From: Actinomycetota bacterium
GTDB taxonomy: Bacteria > Acidobacteriota > Blastocatellia > Chloracidobacteriales > Chloracidobacteriaceae
NCBI GenBank assembly: GCA_013298335.1
Contig: JAAFHI010000075.1
Coordinates: 1-9,347 of the forward strand
Length of the DNA: 9,347 bases
Reading direction: 5' to 3'
The notes under the pieces are model-generated. The model made no database searches. It was not told the origin of the DNA and saw only the letters and a program-made list of their open reading frames with translations. Position numbers and translations under genes: made by a program. Shown piece after piece: positions 1 to 6,410 of the stretch; the first letter of the stretch is position 1; every line of letters begins with the position of its first letter.

Positions 1-263
1 CCGACCACCGTTTCGATGAAGTCGGCGATCTGGTCGGTCCAGAGTTCGGTGGTATAGGCGAGGTCGCGCGGCTTGGCGGATTTCCCGAACCCGAGGAGGT
101 CGGGGGCCAGTACGCGAAAATCCCGGCCCAGACCGTCAAGCTGATTCCGCCAGGTGAAATGCGACGTCGCGTGCCCGTGAACGAACACAATCGGGCGATT
201 CCCGGCATCTCCCGATTCGGCGTAAAACAGGCGGTGTCCGCGCCATTCCAGCGAATGGCTCAT
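1..263 (-). CDS. alpha/beta hydrolase, N-terminal part (cut by left window edge)
   Basis: The first 87 residues of an alpha/beta-fold hydrolase are readable; the 3' part lies outside the window. An opening strand leads into IVFVHGHATSHFTW (residues 25-38), where HG-x marks the usual oxyanion-hole loop. It is followed by VLAPDLLGFGKSAKP (51-65), the conserved D-x-x-G-x-G-x-S loop before the nucleophile elbow. The nucleophile, acid and histidine would lie beyond the edge, so catalytic competence and substrate cannot be judged. Family members include esterases, haloalkane and epoxide hydrolases and C-C hydrolases. The protein looks cytoplasmic, with no signal peptide. The ATG overlaps the TGA of the upstream M16 peptidase gene (ATGA, 260-263), and a GAGG lies four bases before it inside that gene, so translation is probably coupled and the two genes share an mRNA. 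Confidence 0.85.
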   Translation of the reverse strand, partial: MSHSLEWRGHRLFYAESGDAGNRPIVFVHGHATSHFTWRNQLDGLGRDFRVLAPDLLGFGKSAKPRDLAYTTELWTDQIADFIETVV

Positions 264-1645
264 ACGGCCTCGGCGACGGCTTCAAACTCGACGGCGTTGA
301 CCAACTGCCCGACGGTCCGGTTGTCGCGACGCAAATAGCTTTTCACGATCCGCTGGATGTCTTCCGCCGTCACCGAACGGACCCGGTCGAGATAGGCGTC
401 GAGATAGCGATAGCCGCGGGCTGCTTCGGGAACCGACTCGCGGAACGCGATGGTTTCATACTCGCCGAGCAGAATCGCCTGATTCAGCGCGTCCTCGTTG
501 CCCAGCACGAACTGCGCTTCGGTCTGGCGTTTCGCCTTGGCCAGTTCGGCGGCGGGCAGCGGTTCGTTCCCGAGCCGCTCGACTTCCTCGGTCAGCGCCG
601 CCTCGACGGCGTCGAGCGTATAGCCCGGCTTCACTTCGGCCTGAAGTAGAAAAAGTGACGGGTCGATGTGTTCGGAGTAGCTGGCGTTCGCAAAGGTGAC
701 CGATTCATCCTTTTCCTGAAGCCGCTGGTACAGGCGCGACGTGCGTCCGTGCGAAAGAATCATCGAGGCGACGTGCAGCGCGTAGGAGTCTTCATGCGCC
801 ACTTCCGGGACGTGGTAGGCCATCATCAGCCGCTCCAGCGGCGTGGATTTGCGCACCGTCACCCGCTTTTCGCCGCGCTGCGGCGGCTCGACCGCGTGCG
901 GCTGGACGATCTCCGGCCCCGCCGGCATTCTGCCGAAGAGTTCCTCGATGCGCGCCACCGCCCGTTCCGTCTCGAAGTCGCCGACCAGCACGATGGTCGC
1001 GTTGTTCGGCTGGTAGTAGCGGTCGTAGTAGTCCTTCATCTGCCCGACGGTCAGATTTTCGACGTCCTCGCGCCAGCCGATGGTCGGCGCGTGGTAGGGA
1101 TGCTGGCGGAACGCCGTCGCCCAGACTTCCGTTTCGAGCACGTCGAACGGACTGTCGAGCCCCATCTGCAATTCCTCCAGCACGACCTGCTTTTCGGAGT
1201 CGAATTCATCGGGGTCGAAGCTCGCGTTGCGAATCCGGTCGGACTCGATGTCGAGCGCGACCTCCCAGCGGTCGGCGGCGAAGGTGAAGTAGTAGGCCGT
1301 GAAATCGAGCCAGGTGAACGCATTGCTGCGTCCGCCGTTGGCGAGCGTCATCAGGTCGATTTCGCCTTTTTTCAGGCGGTGCGTCCCCTTGAACATCATG
1401 TGTTCGAGGAAATGCGACAGACCGGTCTGGCCGGCGGGTTCGTTGCGGGCCCCGACGCGATACCAGATCATCGCCGAGACAATCGGATTCGCGTGGACTT
1501 CCTTGGTCAGCACGGTCATTCCGTTGGAAAGCACCCGGCGTTCGACGCCTTTGGTGAGTTGCGAAAGCGCGGCGGGCGCGGTGGCGGTTGCGACGGTCAT
1601 CGTTCGGGCCGTTCCCCTTTCCTGATTCTGATTCGATACCGACAT
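260..1645 (-). CDS. M16 family zinc metallopeptidase (insulinase/processing-peptidase type)
   Basis: A 461-residue single-chain M16B-type peptidase. The inverted zinc motif HFLEH is at residues 78-82 (H78 and H82 as ligands, E81 as catalytic base). The third ligand is expected in VVLEEL (E157 or E158), at the typical spacing of about 75 residues. The N-terminal half has the family pattern L-x-N-G-M-x-V (39-45), VGARNEP (64-70) and GLSHFLEHMMFKGT. The C-terminal half carries HGRTSRLYQRL (299-309), matching the R/Y substrate-binding segment of the non-catalytic domain. These enzymes degrade peptides or process precursors, often as dimers; the substrate here is unknown. No signal peptide is seen. 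The annotated ATG has AAGTAGG directly against it. An in-frame ATG at 1600 (residue 16), preceded by AGGAAAGGGG, may be the true start, since residues 1-33 are not conserved-looking. It lies downstream of a glycosyltransferase gene on the same strand. Confidence 0.93.
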   Translation of the reverse strand: MSVSNQNQERGTARTMTVATATAPAALSQLTKGVERRVLSNGMTVLTKEVHANPIVSAMIWYRVGARNEPAGQTGLSHFLEHMMFKGTHRLKKGEIDLMTLANGGRSNAFTWLDFTAYYFTFAADRWEVALDIESDRIRNASFDPDEFDSEKQVVLEELQMGLDSPFDVLETEVWATAFRQHPYHAPTIGWREDVENLTVGQMKDYYDRYYQPNNATIVLVGDFETERAVARIEELFGRMPAGPEIVQPHAVEPPQRGEKRVTVRKSTPLERLMMAYHVPEVAHEDSYALHVASMILSHGRTSRLYQRLQEKDESVTFANASYSEHIDPSLFLLQAEVKPGYTLDAVEAALTEEVERLGNEPLPAAELAKAKRQTEAQFVLGNEDALNQAILLGEYETIAFRESVPEAARGYRYLDAYLDRVRSVTAEDIQRIVKSYLRRDNRTVGQLVNAVEFEAVAEAV

Positions 1646-1716
1646 CCTACTTGTCCGGTCGCGGCACGGTCAAAGAACCTGACCGAATCCGAATGCCTCC
1701 ATCGGCATATCGCCTT
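1646..1716 (-). other. glycosyltransferase-peptidase intergenic spacer with two small hairpins
   Basis: A 71-base gap between two same-strand genes. It can form a 6-bp stem (arms 1667-1672 and 1680-1685, CGGTCA/TGACCG) and a 5-bp stem (1693-1697 and 1704-1708, ATGCC/GGCAT). Neither is followed by a T-run, so neither is a convincing terminator. They could be mRNA processing or stability elements, or chance. I see no good promoter here, which is compatible with read-through from the glycosyltransferase gene. Confidence 0.25.
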
Positions 1717-2730
1717 TCATTTGTATTCGATGCGGGCGCGTCGCACCCCGCGCGCGACATCCCGGGAAAAATCGAGCTGACCGAGAAAAATCGGAATCTG
1801 TTGAAACTGGACGTGCATCCCGTAGAGCAGACTGGTCAGAAAACCGGCGGATTTCCAGCGAGCGTTGAACGCCGTCAGGAGGGAAAGCGCCAGAAACAAC
1901 ACCAACAGAACGCCGACCGGAAGAAATGACTGCAACAGTCCCGAAAGGGCAATGACGCCGGGAATGCAGGCCACATAAATCGCCCCGCGAATCAGGTTTT
2001 CCCTGGCTTCGGGCAGGGGCAGGGTCGTCTTTCGGTATCGCATCGAGATTTCCGCCAGGGCGTAACCGGTACGCCGAGCGCGTTTCCAGTACTGCCCGAA
2101 ACCGGTCATCGCAAAGTCGTGACCGGTCATCGGTACGTCGATGCGCCGGATGAGGTGACCGAGTTCGCGCATCCGGCGGCATAATTCCGGCACTTCGCCC
2201 GCCATGAGCCGTTCGTCAAAGCCCCTGACTGTTTCCAGCACGCTCCGGCGGATCACCGCGTCGCCGCCGCAGGAATCGGAAACGCCCGCCGGTGAAATCC
2301 AGTCGAGGTCGAGGACCCGGTTGTAGATCGAGTTTTCAGGGTGGATTTCGCGCCGGTTGCCCCAGACGACGGCGATGGCATCGTCCTTGAATTCCGCCAG
2401 CGCCGTGTTCACGAAATCCGGGTCGAGCCGCGTGTCGCCGTCGAGAAACAGCACGAACGCCCCGCGCGCCGCCCTCCAGCCCGCGTTGCGACCGGCGGCG
2501 GGGTTCGGCGGTTTCGATTCGACGGCAATGACCGTCGCGCCGAGTTCGCGCGCCCGTTCGACGCTGTCGTCGGTGGAGTTCGAATCCACGTAAATGATTT
2601 CGATGCCGCCGGCGGGCCGGTTCATGGTCGAAACGGATTCGAGGCATCGCACGAGCCGGTCGCCCTCGTTGCGACCGATGACGACCACCGAAACGCGCGG
2701 CACGGTCGGCGTTGGAAGTTCCGCGTTCAC
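1717..2730 (-). CDS. family 2 glycosyltransferase with C-terminal membrane segments
   Basis: A GT-A fold family 2 glycosyltransferase of 337 residues, numbered from the GTG at 2730. It opens with SVVVIGRNEGDRL (from residue 14) and has the nucleotide-sugar binding motif YVDSNSTDDS (47-56), AAGRNAG (79-84) and the metal-binding D-x-D as FLDGDTRLDP (DGD 97-99). Two hydrophobic helices follow at about 248-267 and 270-288, with a third amphipathic stretch at 296-319, so the protein is probably anchored at the inner membrane with its catalytic domain in the cytoplasm. Donor and acceptor are unknown; envelope or exopolysaccharide synthesis is an inference. The frame extends to a TTG at 2748, but GGAGAGG (2740-2746) then lies within the reading frame and sits nine bases before GTG 2730, which makes GTG the better start. 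The acceptor-loop motif reads GEVPEL where GED-x-x-L is usual. Confidence 0.9.
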   Translation of the reverse strand: MNAELPTPTVPRVSVVVIGRNEGDRLVRCLESVSTMNRPAGGIEIIYVDSNSTDDSVERARELGATVIAVESKPPNPAAGRNAGWRAARGAFVLFLDGDTRLDPDFVNTALAEFKDDAIAVVWGNRREIHPENSIYNRVLDLDWISPAGVSDSCGGDAVIRRSVLETVRGFDERLMAGEVPELCRRMRELGHLIRRIDVPMTGHDFAMTGFGQYWKRARRTGYALAEISMRYRKTTLPLPEARENLIRGAIYVACIPGVIALSGLLQSFLPVGVLLVLFLALSLLTAFNARWKSAGFLTSLLYGMHVQFQQIPIFLGQLDFSRDVARGVRRARIEYK

Positions 2731-2739
2731 TGGATCAAT

Positions 2740-2746
2740 CCTCTCC
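2740..2746 (-). promoter_or_regulatory. Shine-Dalgarno for the glycosyltransferase gene
   Basis: GGAGAGG on the minus strand, nine bases upstream of GTG 2730-2728. It decides the start against the longer TTG option at 2748, which would place this motif inside the coding region. Confidence 0.7.
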
Positions 2747-2808
2747 AAAATCTTTGATGGCCGCTCAGTTTGGGCCCACGCCCCACCCGGAATGGCGGAA
2801 AGGGGAAA

Positions 2809-2839
2809 GGTTGCCCGGCAACCGACCGGAACCTATCAT
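2809..2839 (+). promoter_or_regulatory. candidate sigma70-type promoter with overlapping 15-bp palindrome
   Basis: TTGCCC (2811-2816) and TATCAT (2834-2839) are separated by exactly 17 bases and match the -35 and -10 consensus at four and five of six positions. The -35 box lies inside GGTTGCCCGGCAACC (2809-2823), a palindrome of two perfect 7-base arms around one central C, a plausible operator for a dimeric repressor. The predicted start of transcription is about 35 bases before the ATG at 2881. It lies in the spacer between divergent genes, so it could control the rightward YdeI-family/methyltransferase unit. The regulator is unknown. Confidence 0.5.
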
Positions 2840-2880
2840 CCCGAAACGCCTTGCCGACACCCAAACGGACGTATCGCCCC

Positions 2881-3468
2881 ATGCCCCAGCCTTCGCCCGA
2901 TTCGTTTCACCCGAAAAGCCGCGCCGAATGGCGGGAATGGCTCGAAAAGAACCACACCCGCGCGACCGGCCTCTGGATCATCAGCTACAAGAAGGCGACC
3001 GGGAAACCGCGCGTCGAATACGACGAATCGGTCGAGGAAGCCCTCTGCTTCGGCTGGGTTGACAGCAAGGCCAACGCGCTCGACGAGGAACGCTCGATGC
3101 TCTGGTTCGCGCCGCGCAAACCGCGCACCGGCTGGTCGAAACCGAACCAGGAGCGCGTCGAACGCCTCCTTGCCGCCGGCCTGATTCACCCGGCGGGGCT
3201 CGCAAAAATCGAGGCGGCGAAAAAGGACGGTTCGTGGAACAAACTCGACGCCGTCGAAGCCCTCGAAATTCCGCCCGATCTCGGCAAGGCGCTGGATGAA
3301 CACCCGCCCGCACGGGAGCATTTCGAGGCCTTTCCCCGGTCGGTCAAGCGCGGCATCCTCGAATGGATTCTGAACGCCAAAAGGCCTGAAACCCGCGCCA
3401 GACGCATCGCCGAAACCGCCACCCTCGCGGCGCAAAACATCCGCGCCAACCAATGGCGACAACCTTGA
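2881..3468 (+). CDS. YdeI/OmpD-associated family protein
   Basis: A 195-residue protein of the YdeI/OmpD-associated (OmdA-type) family, some members of which are annotated as bacteriocin-protection proteins. The family hallmark is PRVEYDESVEEALCFGWVDS (residues 43-62). It is preceded by FHPKSRAEWREWL and GLWIISYKKATGKP (30-43), and followed by WFAPRKPRTGWSKPNQERV (75-93). The C-terminal part, with FPRSVKRGILEWILNAKRPETRARRIAETA (151-180), is the lysine/arginine-rich helical tail typical of the family. No signal peptide or membrane segment is present, so it is probably cytoplasmic. Its biochemical role is not established, although links to peptide-antibiotic resistance have been proposed for relatives. 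The frame opens earlier at a TTG (2770), but family-like sequence begins near the ATG at 2881 and the candidate promoter lies between the two. No clear Shine-Dalgarno precedes the ATG, so translation may be leader-independent or weak. Confidence 0.88.
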   Translation: MPQPSPDSFHPKSRAEWREWLEKNHTRATGLWIISYKKATGKPRVEYDESVEEALCFGWVDSKANALDEERSMLWFAPRKPRTGWSKPNQERVERLLAAGLIHPAGLAKIEAAKKDGSWNKLDAVEALEIPPDLGKALDEHPPAREHFEAFPRSVKRGILEWILNAKRPETRARRIAETATLAAQNIRANQWRQP

Positions 3469-3524
3469 ACGTCCCGCACCGCGAGATGAACGACCTGCGT
3501 CCGCCATCAACCCGCGCTCAACCC

Positions 3525-3531
3525 AGGGGAG
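3525..3531 (+). promoter_or_regulatory. Shine-Dalgarno setting a GTG start
   Basis: AGGGGAG lies seven bases before GTG 3539-3541. It supports this non-ATG start for the methyltransferase-like gene, whose family-type N-terminus (HLFEF) begins five residues in. Confidence 0.75.
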
Positions 3532-3538
3532 AACAATT

Positions 3539-4342
3539 GTGAAAAGGGTTCATTTATTTGAATTCATGGACCAGGCCTGGTGCCCGAAGGTCATTCGTGA
3601 TGGCGCAACCGATTACCTTCAACACGTCATCAGCGTCACCGACGGTTATGGCCCAATCCGGCCACTTCTCCTTGAAAGTCTGGCCCGCCAGAGCACAAAC
3701 CGGGTCATTGATCTCTGTTCCGGCGGTGGTGGGCCGTGGATGGGGATGGAACAGCCCCTGACGGAACAGAATCCCCAAATTGAAGTCCTTCTTACCGACC
3801 TTTACGGGAACGCCAACGTTCCCCAGCGCACCGCCGACCGGCCTCTGACCCGAATCCGCGCCCATCCCCAACCGGTCGACGCCCTGAAGATTCCGAACGA
3901 ACTGAACGGGTTTCGCACCTTCTTTTCCTCGTTCCACCACTTTTCCCCGGAACAAGCCCGTTCCATCCTGCGTGCCGCCGTCGAGAGCCAAAACGGTATC
4001 GGTGTTTTCGAAGGGACGAAACGCACCCCGGCGGCGCTCGCGTTCATGCTGGTCGTGCCATTGCTGGTCCTGCTCATGACGCCGACCATTCGCCCTTTTC
4101 GTTGGGCGCGGCTGTTCTGGACCTACGTCATCCCGCTGATTCCCTTTGTCGTCGGGTTCGACGGATTCATCTCCTGCCTCCGGACCTACACGGTCGCCGA
4201 ACTGAAGTCGCTGACCGAGGGACTCTCCCCAAACGGGTATTCCTGGGAGATCGGAGAAAAATCGGCCAGGGGCTTGCCCATCACTTATCTCATTGGCGCT
4301 CCGAATCCCATTGCCCCCGACTCAAATCACACACAAAACTGA
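3539..4342 (+). CDS. class I SAM-dependent methyltransferase-like protein with two hydrophobic segments
   Basis: A 267-residue protein. It opens with HLFEFMDQAWCPKVIRDGAT (residues 5-24), which I recognise as the conserved start of a poorly characterised group of class I SAM-dependent methyltransferases. Motif I is VIDLCSGGGGP (56-66), the glycine-rich SAM loop. LLTDLYGN (84-91) supplies the acidic end of strand beta-2, and FFSSFHHFSPEQAR (128-141) matches the motif IV/post-IV region. After that it departs from a soluble methyltransferase. AALAFMLVVPLLVLLMTPTI (165-184) and FWTYVIPLIPFVVGFDGFI (193-211) are hydrophobic enough to cross or lie on the membrane, and YTVAEL plus SWEIGE resume the fold. 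A membrane-associated or lipid-like substrate is a reasonable inference; the actual substrate is unknown. The start is GTG with a strong ribosome-binding site. It lies 70 bases after the YdeI-family gene and is probably co-transcribed with it. Base composition is somewhat less GC-rich than the left-hand genes. Confidence 0.8.
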   Translation: MKRVHLFEFMDQAWCPKVIRDGATDYLQHVISVTDGYGPIRPLLLESLARQSTNRVIDLCSGGGGPWMGMEQPLTEQNPQIEVLLTDLYGNANVPQRTADRPLTRIRAHPQPVDALKIPNELNGFRTFFSSFHHFSPEQARSILRAAVESQNGIGVFEGTKRTPAALAFMLVVPLLVLLMTPTIRPFRWARLFWTYVIPLIPFVVGFDGFISCLRTYTVAELKSLTEGLSPNGYSWEIGEKSARGLPITYLIGAPNPIAPDSNHTQN

Positions 4343-4366
4343 CCCGGTCGCGGTCCGGATGAATCC

Positions 4367-4395
4367 TTGAAACCTCCGCCGCCGCCAAACAGAAT
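4367..4395 (+). promoter_or_regulatory. candidate promoter upstream of the secreted-protein gene
   Basis: TTGAAA (4367-4372, five of six to consensus) and CAGAAT (4390-4395, four of six) are 17 bases apart. A small GC-rich hairpin follows in the putative leader (arms TGCGCC 4401-4406 and GGCGCA 4411-4416, loop TCGC). The coding start at 4443 would give a leader of roughly 40 bases. This is a sequence match only, in a 100-base intergenic gap. Confidence 0.4.
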
Positions 4396-4442
4396 AGCCG
4401 TGCGCCTCGCGGCGCAAAATCTGAACCATTGAAGATTACGGA

Positions 4443-5090
4443 ATGAAATCAGTATTTCCGACCCTGCTTCTGCTCTCCGCGCTGGGTTTTCCGGCCCTCG
4501 GCCTCGCGCAAACCTCGCCGCCCCCTCCGCCTCCGCCCTCAAAGGAGTATTTTCCCAAAGCCTGGAAACCGTTTCAGGACAAAGAGGGCAGATTTTCCAT
4601 CAAATTTCCCGAACCGCCGACCGAATCGGTCCAGAATCGGGAAACGTCACGCGGAAAAATCGAAACCCATTCGCTCGGATTCAAAGGTGGAATCGTCATC
4701 CTGACGCTCCTCTATACCGACTTCCCCGTTCTTCCAACCGAACAAAAAGAGCAGACGGCACTCCTCGAACGGTTTCGGGACAACCTGCTCAAAACCTTCC
4801 AGTCCTCAAACCCGAAAATCATCCGCCAGAGTGAAATCTCCCTCGCGGGGAATCCGGGCAGCTATTGCCACTTCGAACTGGACAATCGACAGGTCACCCG
4901 AATCCGCGTGTACCTGGTTGGCAAACGGGTCTACCAACTCATCGTCCAGACGCGGAAAGGGAGTCCGAACGAGATGGAAGGCGCCGACGACTTTGAAAAA
5001 ATCGCGACCGGCTTTTTCGAATCCTTTCAACTGACCGAAACCGCCCCGGCGACCAAACCGGACCAACCTTCGGCGTCCCCGCGAAAGTAA
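4443..5090 (+). CDS. secreted protein with proline-rich linker, function unknown
   Basis: A 215-residue exported protein. Residues 1-22 form a Sec signal peptide: K2, a hydrophobic core TLLLLSALGFPALGLA, with cleavage likely near A22-Q23. A run of seven prolines (26-32) forms a rigid linker. The folded part starts at EGRFSIKFPEPPTESVQ (49-65), continues through a strand-rich region (IVILTLLYTDFP 84-95) and ends with KRVYQLIVQTRKG (161-173) and DDFEKIATGFFESFQL (182-197). This pattern, with F-x-x-x-F-P-x-x-P near the start and a closing helix that ends in FF-x-SF, resembles small PsbP/DUF1795-like domains found in many environmental bacteria. That resemblance is from memory and uncertain. The tail (198-215) is low-complexity. 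Location is probably the periplasm or the outer face of the membrane. It has its own candidate promoter. I cannot assign a function. Confidence 0.8.
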   Translation: MKSVFPTLLLLSALGFPALGLAQTSPPPPPPPSKEYFPKAWKPFQDKEGRFSIKFPEPPTESVQNRETSRGKIETHSLGFKGGIVILTLLYTDFPVLPTEQKEQTALLERFRDNLLKTFQSSNPKIIRQSEISLAGNPGSYCHFELDNRQVTRIRVYLVGKRVYQLIVQTRKGSPNEMEGADDFEKIATGFFESFQLTETAPATKPDQPSASPRK

Positions 5091-5275
5091 AAAAACGGGT
5101 TCGCCCGATCGGCCTGCCGATTGCGTACACCGCCGCACGGTTCGGCAAACGAACGTAAGCGTCTGCATTCGCATCCCCGAATCCGCCGACTATTCCGGAG
5201 GTTCGGCGAACTGCTACTATTTCCCAGCCTCCACCCACGAAATTCCATCACCGCATCGGGAGTACCCTTCCTTTT
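5091..5275. other. 185-base intergenic region with tandem small hairpins
   Basis: Right after the TAA there is an A-run, then two adjacent hairpins: CGGG-TTCG-CCCG (5096-5107) and ATCGG-CCTG-CCGAT (5108-5121). No T-tract follows, so intrinsic termination is doubtful; a processing or stability role is possible. Further right, TACTAT (5215-5220) could be a -10 box for the propeller gene, but I see no good -35 at 16-18 bases. GGGAG near 5258-5262 is too far from the ATG at 5276 to be a convincing ribosome-binding site. No coding sequence is evident. Confidence 0.35.
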
Positions 5276-6346
5276 ATGCCTCTGAAAATCTTCAGCGTCG
5301 TGCTCGCCACCTTTTCCCTGCTTGCGCCGAACTGTTCGGACGCCAGAACCACCACCGAGCCGGGCAAACCGGAACCGGTGGTCACCGCGCCGGTCGCGCC
5401 GGTCGCGCCGCCCCACCAGAGCGGACCGATTTCAGCCCTCACGCTCGTGAAGAAGTTCAGCGTCCCGGCGGGGCCGAAGTCGCTGCGGGTGCTGCCCGAC
5501 GGCAAACGGGTGATGGTCAACAACCTCTACGGCTATCAGGTGACCTTCGTCGACGCCCAGACGTACCAGATTCTCAAGAAAATCCCGGTCGGCGGCGAAC
5601 CGGTCGAATGCACCTTCACCCAGAACGGCAAGTTCGCGTGGGTGTCGCTCTACGGTCACGAACGCGGCCCCGACAGCTTCGTCGTCGTCATCAACACCGA
5701 GACGTACCAGATCGTCGCCCGCCTCAAGGCCCAGCGGGTACCGAAGGTGGTGGCGGAAAGTCCCGACGGCAAATGGGTGTACGCCGCCAACTGGTCGTCC
5801 GATTCGATCACCGTCTTCGACGCCGAAAAGTTCGAACGGGTGAAGGACGTTCCGGTCGGCCACGTGCCGCGCGGCATCTGCTTCTCGCCCGACGGCAAAC
5901 TCGCCTACATCTGCATCATGGGCGGGCACTCGCTCGCGGTCATCGACGTCAACGACGGCCACAAGAAGATCAAGGACATCGAAACCGGCTACAACCCGCG
6001 CCACGTCTGCGTGACGAAGGACGGGAAGTTCCTCTATGTCGCGCTCAACGCTTCGGGTCAGTTGCTCAAGATCGACCGTGCGACCGAGCAGATCCTCGGA
6101 CGGGCCAAAACCGGCACGCAGGCCCGCTCGACGTCGCTTTCGATGGATGAAAAGTACGCCTTCGTCTGCAACTACGAGGACAACAACCTCGGCCTCGTCG
6201 ATCTCGAACAGATGAAGCAGCTTTCGACATTCCCGACCGACGTTCACCCGATCGGCGTCACGACCATGCCCGACGGGCAGTACGTCTGGGTCTCGAACTA
6301 CCGCCCGAGCACGATTTACGTCTACAAGATCGAATACGCCAAGTAA
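5276..6346 (+). CDS. secreted YVTN-type seven-bladed beta-propeller protein
   Basis: A 356-residue exported beta-propeller. Residues 1-23 form a signal peptide (MPLKIFSVVLATFSLLAPNC); the cysteine at 20 is not in a good lipobox, because P-N precedes it. A Pro/Val/Ala-rich linker follows (28-48, with VAPVAP). Seven repeats then occur at a regular spacing of 42-47 residues, each marked by a D-G-K-like turn and a strand: near 74 (PDGKRVMVNN), 116, 163 (PDGKWVYAAN), 205 (PDGKLAYICI), 249 (KDGKFLYVAL), 290 (MDEKYAFVCN) and 333 (PDGQYVWVSN). This count fits a complete seven-bladed YVTN/NHL-like propeller. Such proteins act as extracytoplasmic binding or scaffold modules; no catalytic residues are recognisable and the ligand is unknown. 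The gene ends just before a strong terminator and seems to be transcribed alone or with the preceding secreted protein. Confidence 0.9.
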   Translation: MPLKIFSVVLATFSLLAPNCSDARTTTEPGKPEPVVTAPVAPVAPPHQSGPISALTLVKKFSVPAGPKSLRVLPDGKRVMVNNLYGYQVTFVDAQTYQILKKIPVGGEPVECTFTQNGKFAWVSLYGHERGPDSFVVVINTETYQIVARLKAQRVPKVVAESPDGKWVYAANWSSDSITVFDAEKFERVKDVPVGHVPRGICFSPDGKLAYICIMGGHSLAVIDVNDGHKKIKDIETGYNPRHVCVTKDGKFLYVALNASGQLLKIDRATEQILGRAKTGTQARSTSLSMDEKYAFVCNYEDNNLGLVDLEQMKQLSTFPTDVHPIGVTTMPDGQYVWVSNYRPSTIYVYKIEYAK

Positions 6347-6366
6347 CCGCCCAGCCCAAAACATTC

Positions 6367-6409
6367 GGCCCGGAGACTTTCTTTCAAAAGTCTCCGGGCC
6401 GTTTTTCTT
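6367..6409 (+). terminator. rho-independent terminator after the beta-propeller gene
   Basis: A perfect 14-bp stem (6367-6380 GGCCCGGAGACTTT with 6387-6400) closes a six-base loop (CTTTCA) and is followed by GTTTTTCTT (6401-6409). It sits 20 bases after the propeller stop codon. Reading leftward there is no T-run, so it protects only the plus strand. Confidence 0.95.
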
Positions 6410-6410
6410 G

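Noticed and set aside
668..1780. Long plus-strand open frame (370 codons) across the M16 peptidase gene
   Set aside because: It is antisense to a gene with clear M16 motifs, the translation is Arg/His/Val-rich with no recognisable domain, and long antisense frames are expected at this GC content.
2770..2880. TTG-initiated N-terminal extension of the YdeI-family protein
   Set aside because: The extension is Gly/Arg/Pro-rich and not family-like, it runs through the candidate promoter, and ATG 2881 begins just before the conserved domain.
5276..5344. Lipoprotein assignment for the propeller (Cys at residue 20)
   Set aside because: The residues before the cysteine (A-P-N) do not fit a lipobox, so a plain signal peptide is more likely.
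5432..6364. 310-codon minus-strand frame opposite the beta-propeller gene
   Set aside because: It mirrors the repeat periodicity of the propeller gene, giving Asp/Val/Arg-rich sequence with no domain. It is a codon-bias shadow.
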